Part shown: in pieces, positions 27,427-36,810 of the stretch
How the letters are laid out: every line of letters starts with the position of its first letter
Position numbering within the stretch: the stretch's first letter is position 1
NCBI GenBank assembly: GCA_022428005.1
Contig: JAKMDI010000014.1
Location: forward strand, 100,550-164,549
Length of the DNA: 64,000 bases
Direction: 5' to 3'
Origin: Flavobacteriaceae bacterium
Lineage (GTDB): Bacteria > Bacteroidota > Bacteroidia > Flavobacteriales > Flavobacteriaceae
Program-made: the position numbers and the translations under genes
The notes under the pieces: model-generated
What the model saw: only the letters and a program-made list of their open reading frames with translations
The model's database searches: none
Told to the model about the DNA's origin: nothing

Positions 27427-27934
27427 AAATTTAATTGCTTTTACGATCACCTGCATGGTCATCCAAAGCTGTGGAATATATTCCTTTACGGGAGCATCGA
27501 TTCCAGCAGGTGCCAGTACATTTCGAGTAGATTTTTTTGAAAACCAAGCAGGGAGTAGACCAGGGTCCACCGTGGAACCTGGACTGGATCGAGATTTTAC
27601 GCTGGCGCTACAGGACCGTATATTGGGACAAACCAACTTAAATCTTGTCAACAGTGGAGGTGACCTGATCTATCAGGGTGAAATCACACAATATAGTGTA
27701 ACCCCTATGACCTCAACAGCTAATCTCACAGCCTCCCAAAATCGTTTGACCATGACAGTGAATCTGCGCTACTTCAATTCCAATAATGAAGACGATGATT
27801 TCGAGAGAAAGTTTTCTTTCTTCTACGATTACCCTGCAGACAAACAGTTGTACGATATTCAAGGGGCTGCACACGATGAAATCTTCGAACGGGTAACACA
27901 AGACATTTTCAATGAAACCTTAGCAAAATGGTAG
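27410..27934 (+). CDS. lptE: LPS assembly lipoprotein LptE
   Basis: A 174-residue lipoprotein with lipobox VIQSC after a hydrophobic N-terminus, followed by a LptE-like sequence: YSFTGASIPAGASTFRVDFFENQAG, and a C-terminus with IFERVTQDIFNETLAKW. LptE sits inside the LptD barrel in the outer membrane during LPS insertion. Its start overlaps the sigma-54 activator by 17 bp, which is a common flavobacterial arrangement. LptC is encoded elsewhere in this window (57703-58290). Confidence 0.9.
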   Translation: MRKKTKNLIAFTITCMVIQSCGIYSFTGASIPAGASTFRVDFFENQAGSRPGSTVEPGLDRDFTLALQDRILGQTNLNLVNSGGDLIYQGEITQYSVTPMTSTANLTASQNRLTMTVNLRYFNSNNEDDDFERKFSFFYDYPADKQLYDIQGAAHDEIFERVTQDIFNETLAKW

Positions 27935-27939
27935 GATCT

Positions 27940-28737
27940 ATGAACGAAAAAAGTTTTAGTGATTTAATTGGAAATTATGATACTGATGATGAAACATTGG
28001 TCTCTAAAATGGCCGTTTTCATTGAAAAATACCCCTATTTCCAGCTACCACGTTTTATCTATACAAAATCTCTTATCGATCAAAACAAAGACCCTTCTAA
28101 TACTGCATTAAATCAATTATCTCTCTACACTTCGGACAGGGCCGTGCTTAAAAACGGTATAGAATCCCCATTTACCTTCACTACAAAAAGTAATGATTTG
28201 ATTGAGGAAAGTAACACAACTGTGGAGGATAAGGTCGACAAAGAAGTTGAAATTTCTGAAACGATTGAGAGGGATATTATCCCGCACAAAGAGCCTAGTG
28301 AAGCAATTATTCCATCAACAGATAAAACAACTGCTGAAGAAAAACCAGCAAGTGACGTTGCTGGTCTTATGATGAGCTTTACCGAATGGGTGGTATACAC
28401 CACAGATAATGAATATACGGAACAGACCGTTGACATCAAAGAAGAAGAAGAAGAAAATGAAAAACAACCGCTTAGCGATAAATTACCAATAATAGATCGT
28501 TTCATTGCTGCCGATCCGAAAATTGCGCCAGTGGAAAAAGGAGCGGCAAACAACATCGTCAATAAGGGAGATTTTTATTCAGAAGAATTGATGACCGAAA
28601 CTTTAGCCAAACTTTTGGTCAAACAGAAAAAGTATAAAAAAGCAATTAAAGCCTATAAAATTTTAAGTTTGAAATATCCGGAAAAAAATGTTTTCTTTGC
28701 AGGGCGAATTCAGGATATAAAGAACTTGCCACAATAA
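27940..28737 (+). CDS. Uncharacterised acidic protein with C-terminal TPR-like helix pair
   Basis: A 265-residue protein from the ATG at 27940 (MNEKSFSDLIGN); an ATG at 27928 overlaps the end of lptE and adds four residues. The N-terminus (DETLVSKMAVFIEKYPYFQLPRF...) is a short helical domain, the middle is Glu/Thr-rich and low-complexity (including a Glu run at about 28440-28456), and the C-terminus (LAKLLVKQKKYKKAIKAYKILS) looks like one tetratricopeptide unit. There is no signal peptide, so it is probably cytoplasmic. It sits between lptE and secG, 8 bp before secG. Relatives in flavobacteria keep this place; the role is unknown. Confidence 0.75.
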   Translation: MNEKSFSDLIGNYDTDDETLVSKMAVFIEKYPYFQLPRFIYTKSLIDQNKDPSNTALNQLSLYTSDRAVLKNGIESPFTFTTKSNDLIEESNTTVEDKVDKEVEISETIERDIIPHKEPSEAIIPSTDKTTAEEKPASDVAGLMMSFTEWVVYTTDNEYTEQTVDIKEEEEENEKQPLSDKLPIIDRFIAADPKIAPVEKGAANNIVNKGDFYSEELMTETLAKLLVKQKKYKKAIKAYKILSLKYPEKNVFFAGRIQDIKNLPQ

Positions 28738-28745
28738 TAAATACA

Positions 28746-29102
28746 ATGGGTAGCTTTTCGATTTTTATAGGTTTAATAATTTTTGTTTGTTTTCTATTGG
28801 TATTGGTCGTAATGGTTCAAAATCCAAAAGGAGGGGGACTTTCTTCGTCTTTTGGTGGAGGAGGCCAACAAATGGGAGGCATCCAAAAAACCTCAGATTT
28901 TTTAGACCGCAGTACCTGGCTATTGGCTGGGCTGTTGTTGATCTTAATTTTACTTTCCAATATTTCGATAGAAACGGGGAGCGTAAATTCCGACTCGCGT
29001 CTTTTAGAACAAAATTCATTAGATCAGCCCATTCCAGAAGTAATCCCGGAAACACTACCCGAAAGCCTTCCCGAGGAAGTCCCTCAAAACGAATCCCAAT
29101 AA
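28746..29102 (+). CDS. secG: Preprotein translocase subunit SecG
   Basis: A 118-residue membrane protein with two helices (about residues 3-24 and 57-75) joined by the conserved loop VQNPKGGGLSSSFGGGG, the SecG hallmark. It assists SecYE in protein export. The C-terminal tail (from about residue 80) is an acidic, Pro/Glu-rich extension common in Bacteroidota. It lies 8 bp after the unknown gene and 111 bp before groES. Confidence 0.95.
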   Translation: MGSFSIFIGLIIFVCFLLVLVVMVQNPKGGGLSSSFGGGGQQMGGIQKTSDFLDRSTWLLAGLLLILILLSNISIETGSVNSDSRLLEQNSLDQPIPEVIPETLPESLPEEVPQNESQ

Positions 29103-29167
29103 TAAAATTTGTGCCAAGCTGTCAGCAAATCAACTGAACTGCTACAATTTGTCATAGGATCCCCCAA

Positions 29168-29183
29168 TGGCATGGTTTGTGAA
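29168..29183 (+). promoter_or_regulatory. Possible sigma-54-type promoter of groESL
   Basis: TGGCATGGTTTGTGAA resembles the sigma-54 consensus TGGCAC-N5-TTGCA: the -24 GG is present and ten bases later is GA instead of GC. It lies 31 bp before the groES ATG. A sigma-54 activator gene is encoded 1.7 kb upstream, and motifs GTCAGCAAAT (29121) and TTTGTCA (29148) lie just before, where an activator might bind. The imperfect -12 element leaves real doubt. Confidence 0.35.
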
Positions 29184-29213
29184 AATTAAAATTTAAACTT
29201 AAAATAATTAAAA

Positions 29214-31141
<1,928 letters not shown>

Positions 31142-31157
31142 CATGCTTTTAATTCAA

Positions 31158-31192
31158 AAAAAAAACCTGCTTTAAAAAGCAGGTTTTTTTTT
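31158..31192. terminator. Bidirectional rho-independent terminator between groEL and the HMA gene
   Basis: A GC-containing stem (AACCTGCTT at 31164 paired with AAGCAGGTT ending at 31185, loop of four bases) is flanked by an A tract on the left and a T tract on the right, so it can end transcripts from both strands. It serves groESL on the plus strand and the cysteine-rich metal operon on the minus strand, whose last stop codon begins right beside it. Confidence 0.92.
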
Positions 31193-31532
31193 ACAATTCT
31201 TCCCGATCGTATTTGCAACAGTTAGGAAGGGCGTCATAATCTTCCTCTTTGGCTTTCGCTTCGGAAGTGTCGTGACCCTGAGCAGCAATACTGGCATGAA
31301 TCGTCTCCAAAGAAACTTGTTTCTGGTTGTAAATCAAGCTGATTTGATTTGAAGGAATATCCCAGGCTGCAGATTTAACCCCTTTGATCGAAAGGGCAGC
31401 TTTTTCAATTCTTTTCTCACAAAATTCACAATTCCCATGAACCATGAATTCAGCTTTGACAATTTTTTTTTCTTTTTCTTGGGCCAGCATTCCCAATGGT
31501 AGCGCAAGCAGAATGATTAACATTTTTTTCAT
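31191..31532 (-). CDS. Periplasmic heavy-metal-associated (HMA) domain protein
   Basis: A 113-residue exported protein: signal peptide to about residue 18 (LPLGMLAQ), then one HMA ferredoxin-like domain with metal motif HGNCEFCEKRIE (CxxC). Downstream of the domain a second cysteine pair occurs in LPNCCKYD. HMA domains bind Cu(I) or similar soft metals and pass them to partners. It is the last gene of a four-gene minus-strand operon with a TonB receptor 23 bp upstream. A periplasmic metal carrier or sensor-like role is inferred. Copper is the most likely metal, though zinc or mercury are possible. Confidence 0.85.
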   Translation of the reverse strand: MKKMLIILLALPLGMLAQEKEKKIVKAEFMVHGNCEFCEKRIEKAALSIKGVKSAAWDIPSNQISLIYNQKQVSLETIHASIAAQGHDTSEAKAKEEDYDALPNCCKYDREEL

Positions 31533-31555
31533 AGTAAGCTTATTATTTGATTAAA

Positions 31556-33781
31556 TTAAATTTTGAACCTCAAACCCGAATAAACCATTGCACCAAACAC
31601 TGGTGCATATACCTGAGCTGCATCAAAGTCAGTTCCAAAAGGGTCATCGGATCCTATTATTGGTGATGCCTGTCGGTAATTACCGATATTCTCTCCTCCC
31701 AAATATATTTCAAATTTTTTAGAAAAAAAACGAGAGATCTGCGAATTGAACAATGAATAGCTCGGTGAAAAGCTACCCGATTGGTCCCGAATGGTGTTTA
31801 CCAACCTTTGGGCACCAACACGATGGAAGGTGAAGTCCCAACGCCATTGTTTTCCAGAAGAGGAGGTTTTGCCTTCCCAACCGACATTAAGGAAAAAGCG
31901 ATTTTTAGCCAATAATGGTTTTTGCCGCAGACCGCTTTTATAATCCACTTTGACATCATAGTTTTTATACGCTGTCCTTACATTCAAAAAATTCCTGAAG
32001 CTGTAATCCAGCTCGATCTGAAAACTTTTGGCACTGCTCTCCCCCTTGAGGTTGTAAAATTGTATTTCTTGGGAATTTTCCCAATCCACTACAACCTGAT
32101 TGGTGAAATCGGTGACATAATAATCTGCCGAAAAATTAAATTGATTGGGGCTGCCAATGTAGAATGACTTCGCTATTGACAGTCCATAATTCCAAGCAAT
32201 CTCTGGATCTAATCCATATATTGATCCCCCTGCAAATTGTATTTTAATGGTTCTGTTGGTGGCGAAAAGGGTTTGATTTTCAGCAAAAATATTGGCTGCC
32301 TTACGTCCACTTCCACCAGAAACTCTAATTACAAATTCATTTAAGGGTACATATCTAAGGTGAAAACGAGGGGTAACAAAAGTGCCTAAATTATTGTGAA
32401 TGTCAACTCTAAGGCCACCAATCCAACTAAAATTATCGTCGTTGTTGTAAGTGTATTCAAAATAGCCACCCCAATTAAGATCTTTTCTGTCAAAAGAATA
32501 CAAATCGACTGCTTCATCATAGAGGTCATGGGTGTAATTGAGTCCTACCTTAAACTTATTAAGGGTATTTCCTAAGATAGAATTGAATAACAAATGGGTG
32601 TACAAACTTTGATGATTGACATCATATTTTCGCAAACCATAATAAGCTTTTTGGTCATGACTGCTGTAGGCTGCTTGAAACCCAAAGCTCTGGTAAGAAA
32701 GTTCTGGAAAAACATATCCTACTTTTACAGAAGTATCCCAACGCTGGGTCGCAATCTCACTACCCCATTGATTTTTCAGCCCTCTGTCACGCTTGGGTTG
32801 AAAGTCTAAAACCCCCAATTGTTTTTCATCATTCATATACCTCCAACTCAAAAAACTCACCCAACCTTTGTCAGCGTCGATGTATTGCCAACGGTTCATC
32901 AAATTAATTTGTTCTCCAACCGGAAGATCCAAAAAACGGTCATTGTTTTTGTCAAATTTTTGAGTTCTGAGGTTACCATGTAGAAAAAGCCCAGTACTCC
33001 AACGTTCGCTAACCTTACGGTTGAGGTGAGTATTTATCTCATACCGGCCGTTGATAGAGGAAAATACATTCAGAAAAAAGGGAATATCAGTCAAGGGTTT
33101 TTTCAATTCGGTATTTATTTGCCCCACAATACTCTCAAATCCATTGGTAACCGAACCCGCACCTTTACTAATCTGAATGCTCTCCACCCAGGTGCCTGGG
33201 GTAAAGGTTAATCCATAAGCCTGAGAAGCCCCCCGAACCATAGGGATGTTTTCCTCAGATATTAGCAAATAAGGGGTGGACAACCCTAACATTTTGATTT
33301 GCTTGGTTCCCGTAAGGGCATCTGAAAAATTAACATCTATTGCAGGGTTGGTCTCAAAACTTTCCGAAAGGTTGCAACAAGCTGCTTTTAATAGTTCTTC
33401 ACTGCTCACCTTAAGAATATTTTGCGTTTCAATAAAAGATTTTTGAATGGCTTTCCTCCGCTGTTGCAAGGTTATTTCATCCAATGCTTCCTCTGATTTT
33501 TGGGTCATTTGATGACTAATAAATGAGGAATCCACCCAGAGCGTGTCGGTTTTGAATCCCAGATAACTGATCACCAATGGGTTGGTTCCAGCTATTGTCT
33601 CTAATTGGAATGTACCCTTAGCGTCTGTTATGGTTCCAACAGTAGTGTTACTCCAATATACATTGGCCCCTACCAGGGGTATGATTTCATTATTATCTTG
33701 ATATTTTATGATGCCCTTGAGGGGGTCTTGCGAAAAGACCAAGCCACAAGAAAAGCATACAAGTATTATGTATTTTTTCAT
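31556..33781 (-). CDS. TonB-dependent receptor, probably metal-related
   Basis: A 741-residue outer-membrane receptor: signal peptide (ending VFSQ), an N-terminal carboxypeptidase-D-like beta domain (about residues 20-105), a plug with GAGSVTNGFESIVGQINTELK, and a beta-barrel to the end. The plug begins with an unusual cysteine pair in LLKAACCNLSESFETNPAID, a pattern I associate with receptors encoded next to HMA proteins. It is not SusC-like and has no SusD partner. It lies between the HYC_CC_PP-type gene (50 bp) and the HMA gene (23 bp). Transport of a copper complex, in or out, is an inference from the cluster. Confidence 0.85.
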   Translation of the reverse strand: MKKYIILVCFSCGLVFSQDPLKGIIKYQDNNEIIPLVGANVYWSNTTVGTITDAKGTFQLETIAGTNPLVISYLGFKTDTLWVDSSFISHQMTQKSEEALDEITLQQRRKAIQKSFIETQNILKVSSEELLKAACCNLSESFETNPAIDVNFSDALTGTKQIKMLGLSTPYLLISEENIPMVRGASQAYGLTFTPGTWVESIQISKGAGSVTNGFESIVGQINTELKKPLTDIPFFLNVFSSINGRYEINTHLNRKVSERWSTGLFLHGNLRTQKFDKNNDRFLDLPVGEQINLMNRWQYIDADKGWVSFLSWRYMNDEKQLGVLDFQPKRDRGLKNQWGSEIATQRWDTSVKVGYVFPELSYQSFGFQAAYSSHDQKAYYGLRKYDVNHQSLYTHLLFNSILGNTLNKFKVGLNYTHDLYDEAVDLYSFDRKDLNWGGYFEYTYNNDDNFSWIGGLRVDIHNNLGTFVTPRFHLRYVPLNEFVIRVSGGSGRKAANIFAENQTLFATNRTIKIQFAGGSIYGLDPEIAWNYGLSIAKSFYIGSPNQFNFSADYYVTDFTNQVVVDWENSQEIQFYNLKGESSAKSFQIELDYSFRNFLNVRTAYKNYDVKVDYKSGLRQKPLLAKNRFFLNVGWEGKTSSSGKQWRWDFTFHRVGAQRLVNTIRDQSGSFSPSYSLFNSQISRFFSKKFEIYLGGENIGNYRQASPIIGSDDPFGTDFDAAQVYAPVFGAMVYSGLRFKI

Positions 33782-33831
33782 GATTTTAGGGATTATTGAT
33801 TAGTTTTAAATTGAAACAATCTAAAACGCTA

Positions 33832-34242
33832 TCATCCGTAAAAAACAAAACTTTGATGCAGTAGGTATATCTTATTCTTGCAGAAAAGAAACGCGGGATA
33901 TTCTTTTATCCATTGGGCTTTAGATATAGTGGGTTGAAAATAAAAGTCAAAATTATTTTCAACAGTAAATGAGGGCAATTGAAATGCTGAGTGATTTTCT
34001 TTTAGCGGCTCATTGTTTTGCACAAAAACAGTCTCATCCTGACAACAATGATTTTTGATAATGGTTGTGCTCCTGTCTGCTTCTTGACTTTTATCAGAAG
34101 ACATTCCGCAGCCGTCGGCATTCCAAGCAAAAGCAATTTCTGCGATTTCCCCACCACAATAATGAACATTCAATGCCATTCCAACCTTGGAAGCTAAAAG
34201 GATTGATAAAAAGAGAAAAGCTTTTAAACGCTTATAAAACAT
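33832..34242 (-). CDS. HYC_CC_PP-type cysteine-rich exported protein
   Basis: A 136-residue protein with an N-terminal hydrophobic signal (AFLFLSILLASKVGMA). Mature region motifs are NVHYCGGE, DGCGM and NHCCQDE, followed by a hydrophobic C-terminus with IYLLHQSF. This matches the Bacteroidota family named for its HYC and CC motifs, though the later PP of the name is not evident here. The function is not known; the Cys and His pattern and the neighbours (HMA proteins, TonB receptor) suggest soft-metal binding in the periplasm. It sits 18 bp after the HMA-MauE gene. Confidence 0.72.
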   Translation of the reverse strand: MFYKRLKAFLFLSILLASKVGMALNVHYCGGEIAEIAFAWNADGCGMSSDKSQEADRSTTIIKNHCCQDETVFVQNNEPLKENHSAFQLPSFTVENNFDFYFQPTISKAQWIKEYPAFLFCKNKIYLLHQSFVFYG

Positions 34243-34260
34243 ATCACCAAGTTACAATAT

Positions 34261-34977
34261 TTAACTCAATTGTTGAAAAAGCATGGCCACGGCCATCACC
34301 ATCATAATGGTGTTCTCAATTAAAGTGGCTTCGGTCATGGGCAATTTTAAGGCAGTACCCAAGCAAGCGCAATTGATTTTGTTCTTGTTGAACAAGCTAT
34401 TGATCACACCAACAGTGGTCGTGGATAATATGACAAGTGTGATCACCAAGGCCCAATCCAAACCCCATCTCAACAGAAACATCAACCCCAATATTGTTTC
34501 GATAAAAGGGTAGAGTGTTCCATACCATCGGATTCTTTTCGCCAAGGGGTCATACATTGAAAAAGCCTCAGGAAATCCTTTAAAATCCAAGAATTTAAAA
34601 AAACTGAATACCACAAAAAATAAACCCATAAAATTATACATAAAGTCATTGCGTTGAAATGAGTTTTTTTGGAGTAAAAATGTTCCCGCCAATAGATATG
34701 CGAAAATCAAAAAAAGTGGAAAAAGCTGTTTTATTTTTGAAGACTCGACCTTGGCCTGGAGAAGGTCATTTTCTCGATCCAAAGAAAGGGTATATTTTGG
34801 AGGTAATACCGACCTCAATTGGTCTAGACTAATTGGATTCTCTACTTCCAAGGCTGCATTTCCAGTTTTTAAATCAATCTGGACCCCTTTTACGGATCCA
34901 CCATCCATTAATATTTTTGACACTGAGGAAACACAACCCTCGCAGGTCATTCCCAATATGGTGATATTTTGTTTCAT
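34261..34977 (-). CDS. HMA domain fused to a MauE/DoxX-like membrane protein
   Basis: A 238-residue fusion. Residues 1-65 are an HMA domain with metal site GMTCEGCVSS. The rest has four to five membrane helices of the MauE/DoxX redox-associated type, with a CxC pair in INCACLGTALKLPMTEATLIEN between the last helices. MauE-type proteins are linked with disulfide chemistry at the membrane. The combination suggests that a metal or its redox state is handled at the inner membrane. It is first in the operon with HYC_CC_PP-type, TonB and HMA genes, and a perfect dyad lies 54-82 bp upstream. No transport mechanism is established. Confidence 0.82.
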   Translation of the reverse strand: MKQNITILGMTCEGCVSSVSKILMDGGSVKGVQIDLKTGNAALEVENPISLDQLRSVLPPKYTLSLDRENDLLQAKVESSKIKQLFPLFLIFAYLLAGTFLLQKNSFQRNDFMYNFMGLFFVVFSFFKFLDFKGFPEAFSMYDPLAKRIRWYGTLYPFIETILGLMFLLRWGLDWALVITLVILSTTTVGVINSLFNKNKINCACLGTALKLPMTEATLIENTIMMVMAVAMLFQQLS

Positions 34978-35030
34978 TTTAAACTGAGTTTGGTGAATAC
35001 CTTTGGCCTACTCCAATGGGATCTCATCGG

Positions 35031-35059
35031 TTTTGACAGCTCATAGGAGGGTGTCAAAA
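35031..35059. promoter_or_regulatory. Perfect dyad TTTTGACA-N13-TGTCAAAA upstream of the metal operon
   Basis: Two 8-bp arms form a perfect inverted repeat with a 13-base spacer, 54-82 bp before the start of the HMA-MauE gene on the minus strand. Size and symmetry fit a dimeric repressor or activator site. It has no T tract and is not followed by a gene end, so a terminator is unlikely. No regulator gene is adjacent. Confidence 0.5.
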
Positions 35060-35119
35060 ATTGTTGAAAAGTCCATTTTTTTTGGTTAATTAATAATACA
35101 AATAAGTAGAAAATAACAG

Positions 35120-35149
35120 AAGTATTAATCATGGATTTTAATACTTTTG
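35120..35149. promoter_or_regulatory. Dyad AAGTATTAA-N9-TTAATACTT overlapping a -7 element before purH
   Basis: A 9-bp perfect inverted repeat (35120-35128 with 35138-35146) overlaps TACTTTTG at 35142-35149, a full match to TAnnTTTG on the plus strand, 103 bp before the purH ATG. This could be the purH promoter with an overlapping operator. The 275-bp gap 34978-35251 otherwise holds only the dyad at 35031. Confidence 0.45.
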
Positions 35150-35251
35150 TTTACCTCAAGTATCTTGATTTTTATGTAAAATTAATTAAAAATATATTAT
35201 GAAATAGGGTGCTAAATCTACTGCTCAAATTCATAAACTACAATCAATAAA

Positions 35252-36775
35252 ATGAGTAAAAAACAAATTTCATCTGCCCTCATCTCTGTATATGACAAAA
35301 CGGGTTTGGCCCCCATCATTCACGAGCTGAACAATCAAGGCGTAACGTTCTACTCCACTGGAGGTACCGATAAATTCATCCGAGATTTGGGATATGAAGT
35401 GGTCGCGGTAGAAGATATAACCGGCTATCCCTCTATTTTGGGAGGTAGGGTTAAAACGTTACATCCAAAAGTTTTTGGGGGTATCTTAAACCGACAAGAG
35501 GTAGTCGAGGACCAAAAAGCCCTTGCCGAATTTGAAATCCCTCAAATCGACCTGGTAATTGTAGATTTATACCCTTTTGAAGATACGGTAGCTGCGGGAG
35601 GATCTGAATCAGAAATAGTTGAAAAAATTGATATTGGAGGGATTGCCCTCATCCGTGCGGCTGCCAAAAACTTCGCCGACACCTTTTGTGTTTCTGATAA
35701 AACGGATTACGAAGATTTTCTAAATATTATATTGGCAAACCAAGGCACTACTAGCCTCGAGGAAAGAAAAAAATACGCCGTTAAAGCTTTCCAAACCTCG
35801 TCCCATTACGACACTGCAATTTTCAACCACTTTAATACTGAGGAGGAAGTACTTAAATTCAGTATCAAAAAAGAAAAAAAACTCCGTTATGGGGAAAACC
35901 CTCACCAACAAGGCCGTTTTTTTGGGCCTTTATCAGAGCTTCTTGAACAAGTCCATGGTAAAGAAATCTCCTACAACAACTTGTTGGATATTGATGCCGC
36001 CGTCAATTTGATGCTTGAATTTTATGATGAGGGAAACAGTTTTGCAATCCTCAAACACAACAATGCTTGTGGGTTTGCTACCCGGCCTTCCCTCAAAGAA
36101 GCATATTTAGATGCCCTGGCGGGCGATCCTGTTTCCGCTTTCGGAGGGGTATTGATTAGTAACAAAACCATAGATCTAAAGACCGCCGATGAGATTAACA
36201 GTCTTTTCTGCGAAGTGGTCATTGCTCCCGACTATGAAGAAACTGCTATGGCACGGCTCAAAGAGAAGAAAAACAGAATCATATTGGTTCAAAAAAATAC
36301 GCCTCTACCCACCAATTCCTACAGGACTTGTCTCAATGGGATATTGGTTCAAGACAGAGACAACAAAACAGATGCTGTAGATGATCTCGATTACGTCACT
36401 GAAATTAAACCAAGTCCTCAAGAGGTTGAGGACTTAATTTTTGCTTCAAAAATAAGTAAGCATACCAAGTCCAACACGATAGTGTTGGCAAAAAATGGTC
36501 AATTATTGGCTTCAGGCACAGGGCAAACCTCCCGTGTGGATGCGCTGAACCAAGCGATTGACAAGGCGCGGCATTTTAAATTTGACCTTCAAGGAGCCGT
36601 TATGGCCAGTGATGCCTTCTTCCCCTTTCCCGATTGTGTAGAAATTGCACACAAGGCAGGAGTGACCAGTATTCTGCAGCCTGGAGGTTCAATTAAAGAC
36701 CAACTTTCGATAGATTATTGTAATGAAAATAATTTATCTATGGTCTTTACAGGAACGCGTCATTTTAAGCATTAA
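35252..36775 (+). CDS. purH: Bifunctional AICAR transformylase / IMP cyclohydrolase
   Basis: A 507-residue enzyme for the last two steps of IMP synthesis. The N-terminal MGS-like cyclohydrolase domain includes SVYDKTGLAPI and GGRVKTLHPKVFGGIL; the transformylase domain has KLRYGENPHQQGRFFG, ILKHNNACGFA and, near the end, ASDAFFPFPD and QPGGSIKDQ. Length is standard. It stands between the metal operon (divergent) and mreB, 35 bp before mreB. Confidence 0.98.
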   Translation: MSKKQISSALISVYDKTGLAPIIHELNNQGVTFYSTGGTDKFIRDLGYEVVAVEDITGYPSILGGRVKTLHPKVFGGILNRQEVVEDQKALAEFEIPQIDLVIVDLYPFEDTVAAGGSESEIVEKIDIGGIALIRAAAKNFADTFCVSDKTDYEDFLNIILANQGTTSLEERKKYAVKAFQTSSHYDTAIFNHFNTEEEVLKFSIKKEKKLRYGENPHQQGRFFGPLSELLEQVHGKEISYNNLLDIDAAVNLMLEFYDEGNSFAILKHNNACGFATRPSLKEAYLDALAGDPVSAFGGVLISNKTIDLKTADEINSLFCEVVIAPDYEETAMARLKEKKNRIILVQKNTPLPTNSYRTCLNGILVQDRDNKTDAVDDLDYVTEIKPSPQEVEDLIFASKISKHTKSNTIVLAKNGQLLASGTGQTSRVDALNQAIDKARHFKFDLQGAVMASDAFFPFPDCVEIAHKAGVTSILQPGGSIKDQLSIDYCNENNLSMVFTGTRHFKH

Positions 36776-36810
36776 TTTTCATAACTTTAGCTGCACTAAC
36801 AAAATTATAA

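Noticed and set aside
28437..28458. GAA triplet run as a repeat element
   Set aside because: Simple coding repeat for a Glu stretch inside an acidic protein; no other copies.
28125..28562. 145-codon minus-strand frame, Ser-rich
   Set aside because: It is antisense to the Glu/Thr-rich gene at 27940-28737; the Ser richness comes from the complement of GAA-type codons. No start context or homology.
29159..29167. Sigma-32-like CCCCAA before groES
   Set aside because: The -35 CTTGAA is absent, and Bacteroidota promoters do not normally follow the E. coli heat-shock consensus.
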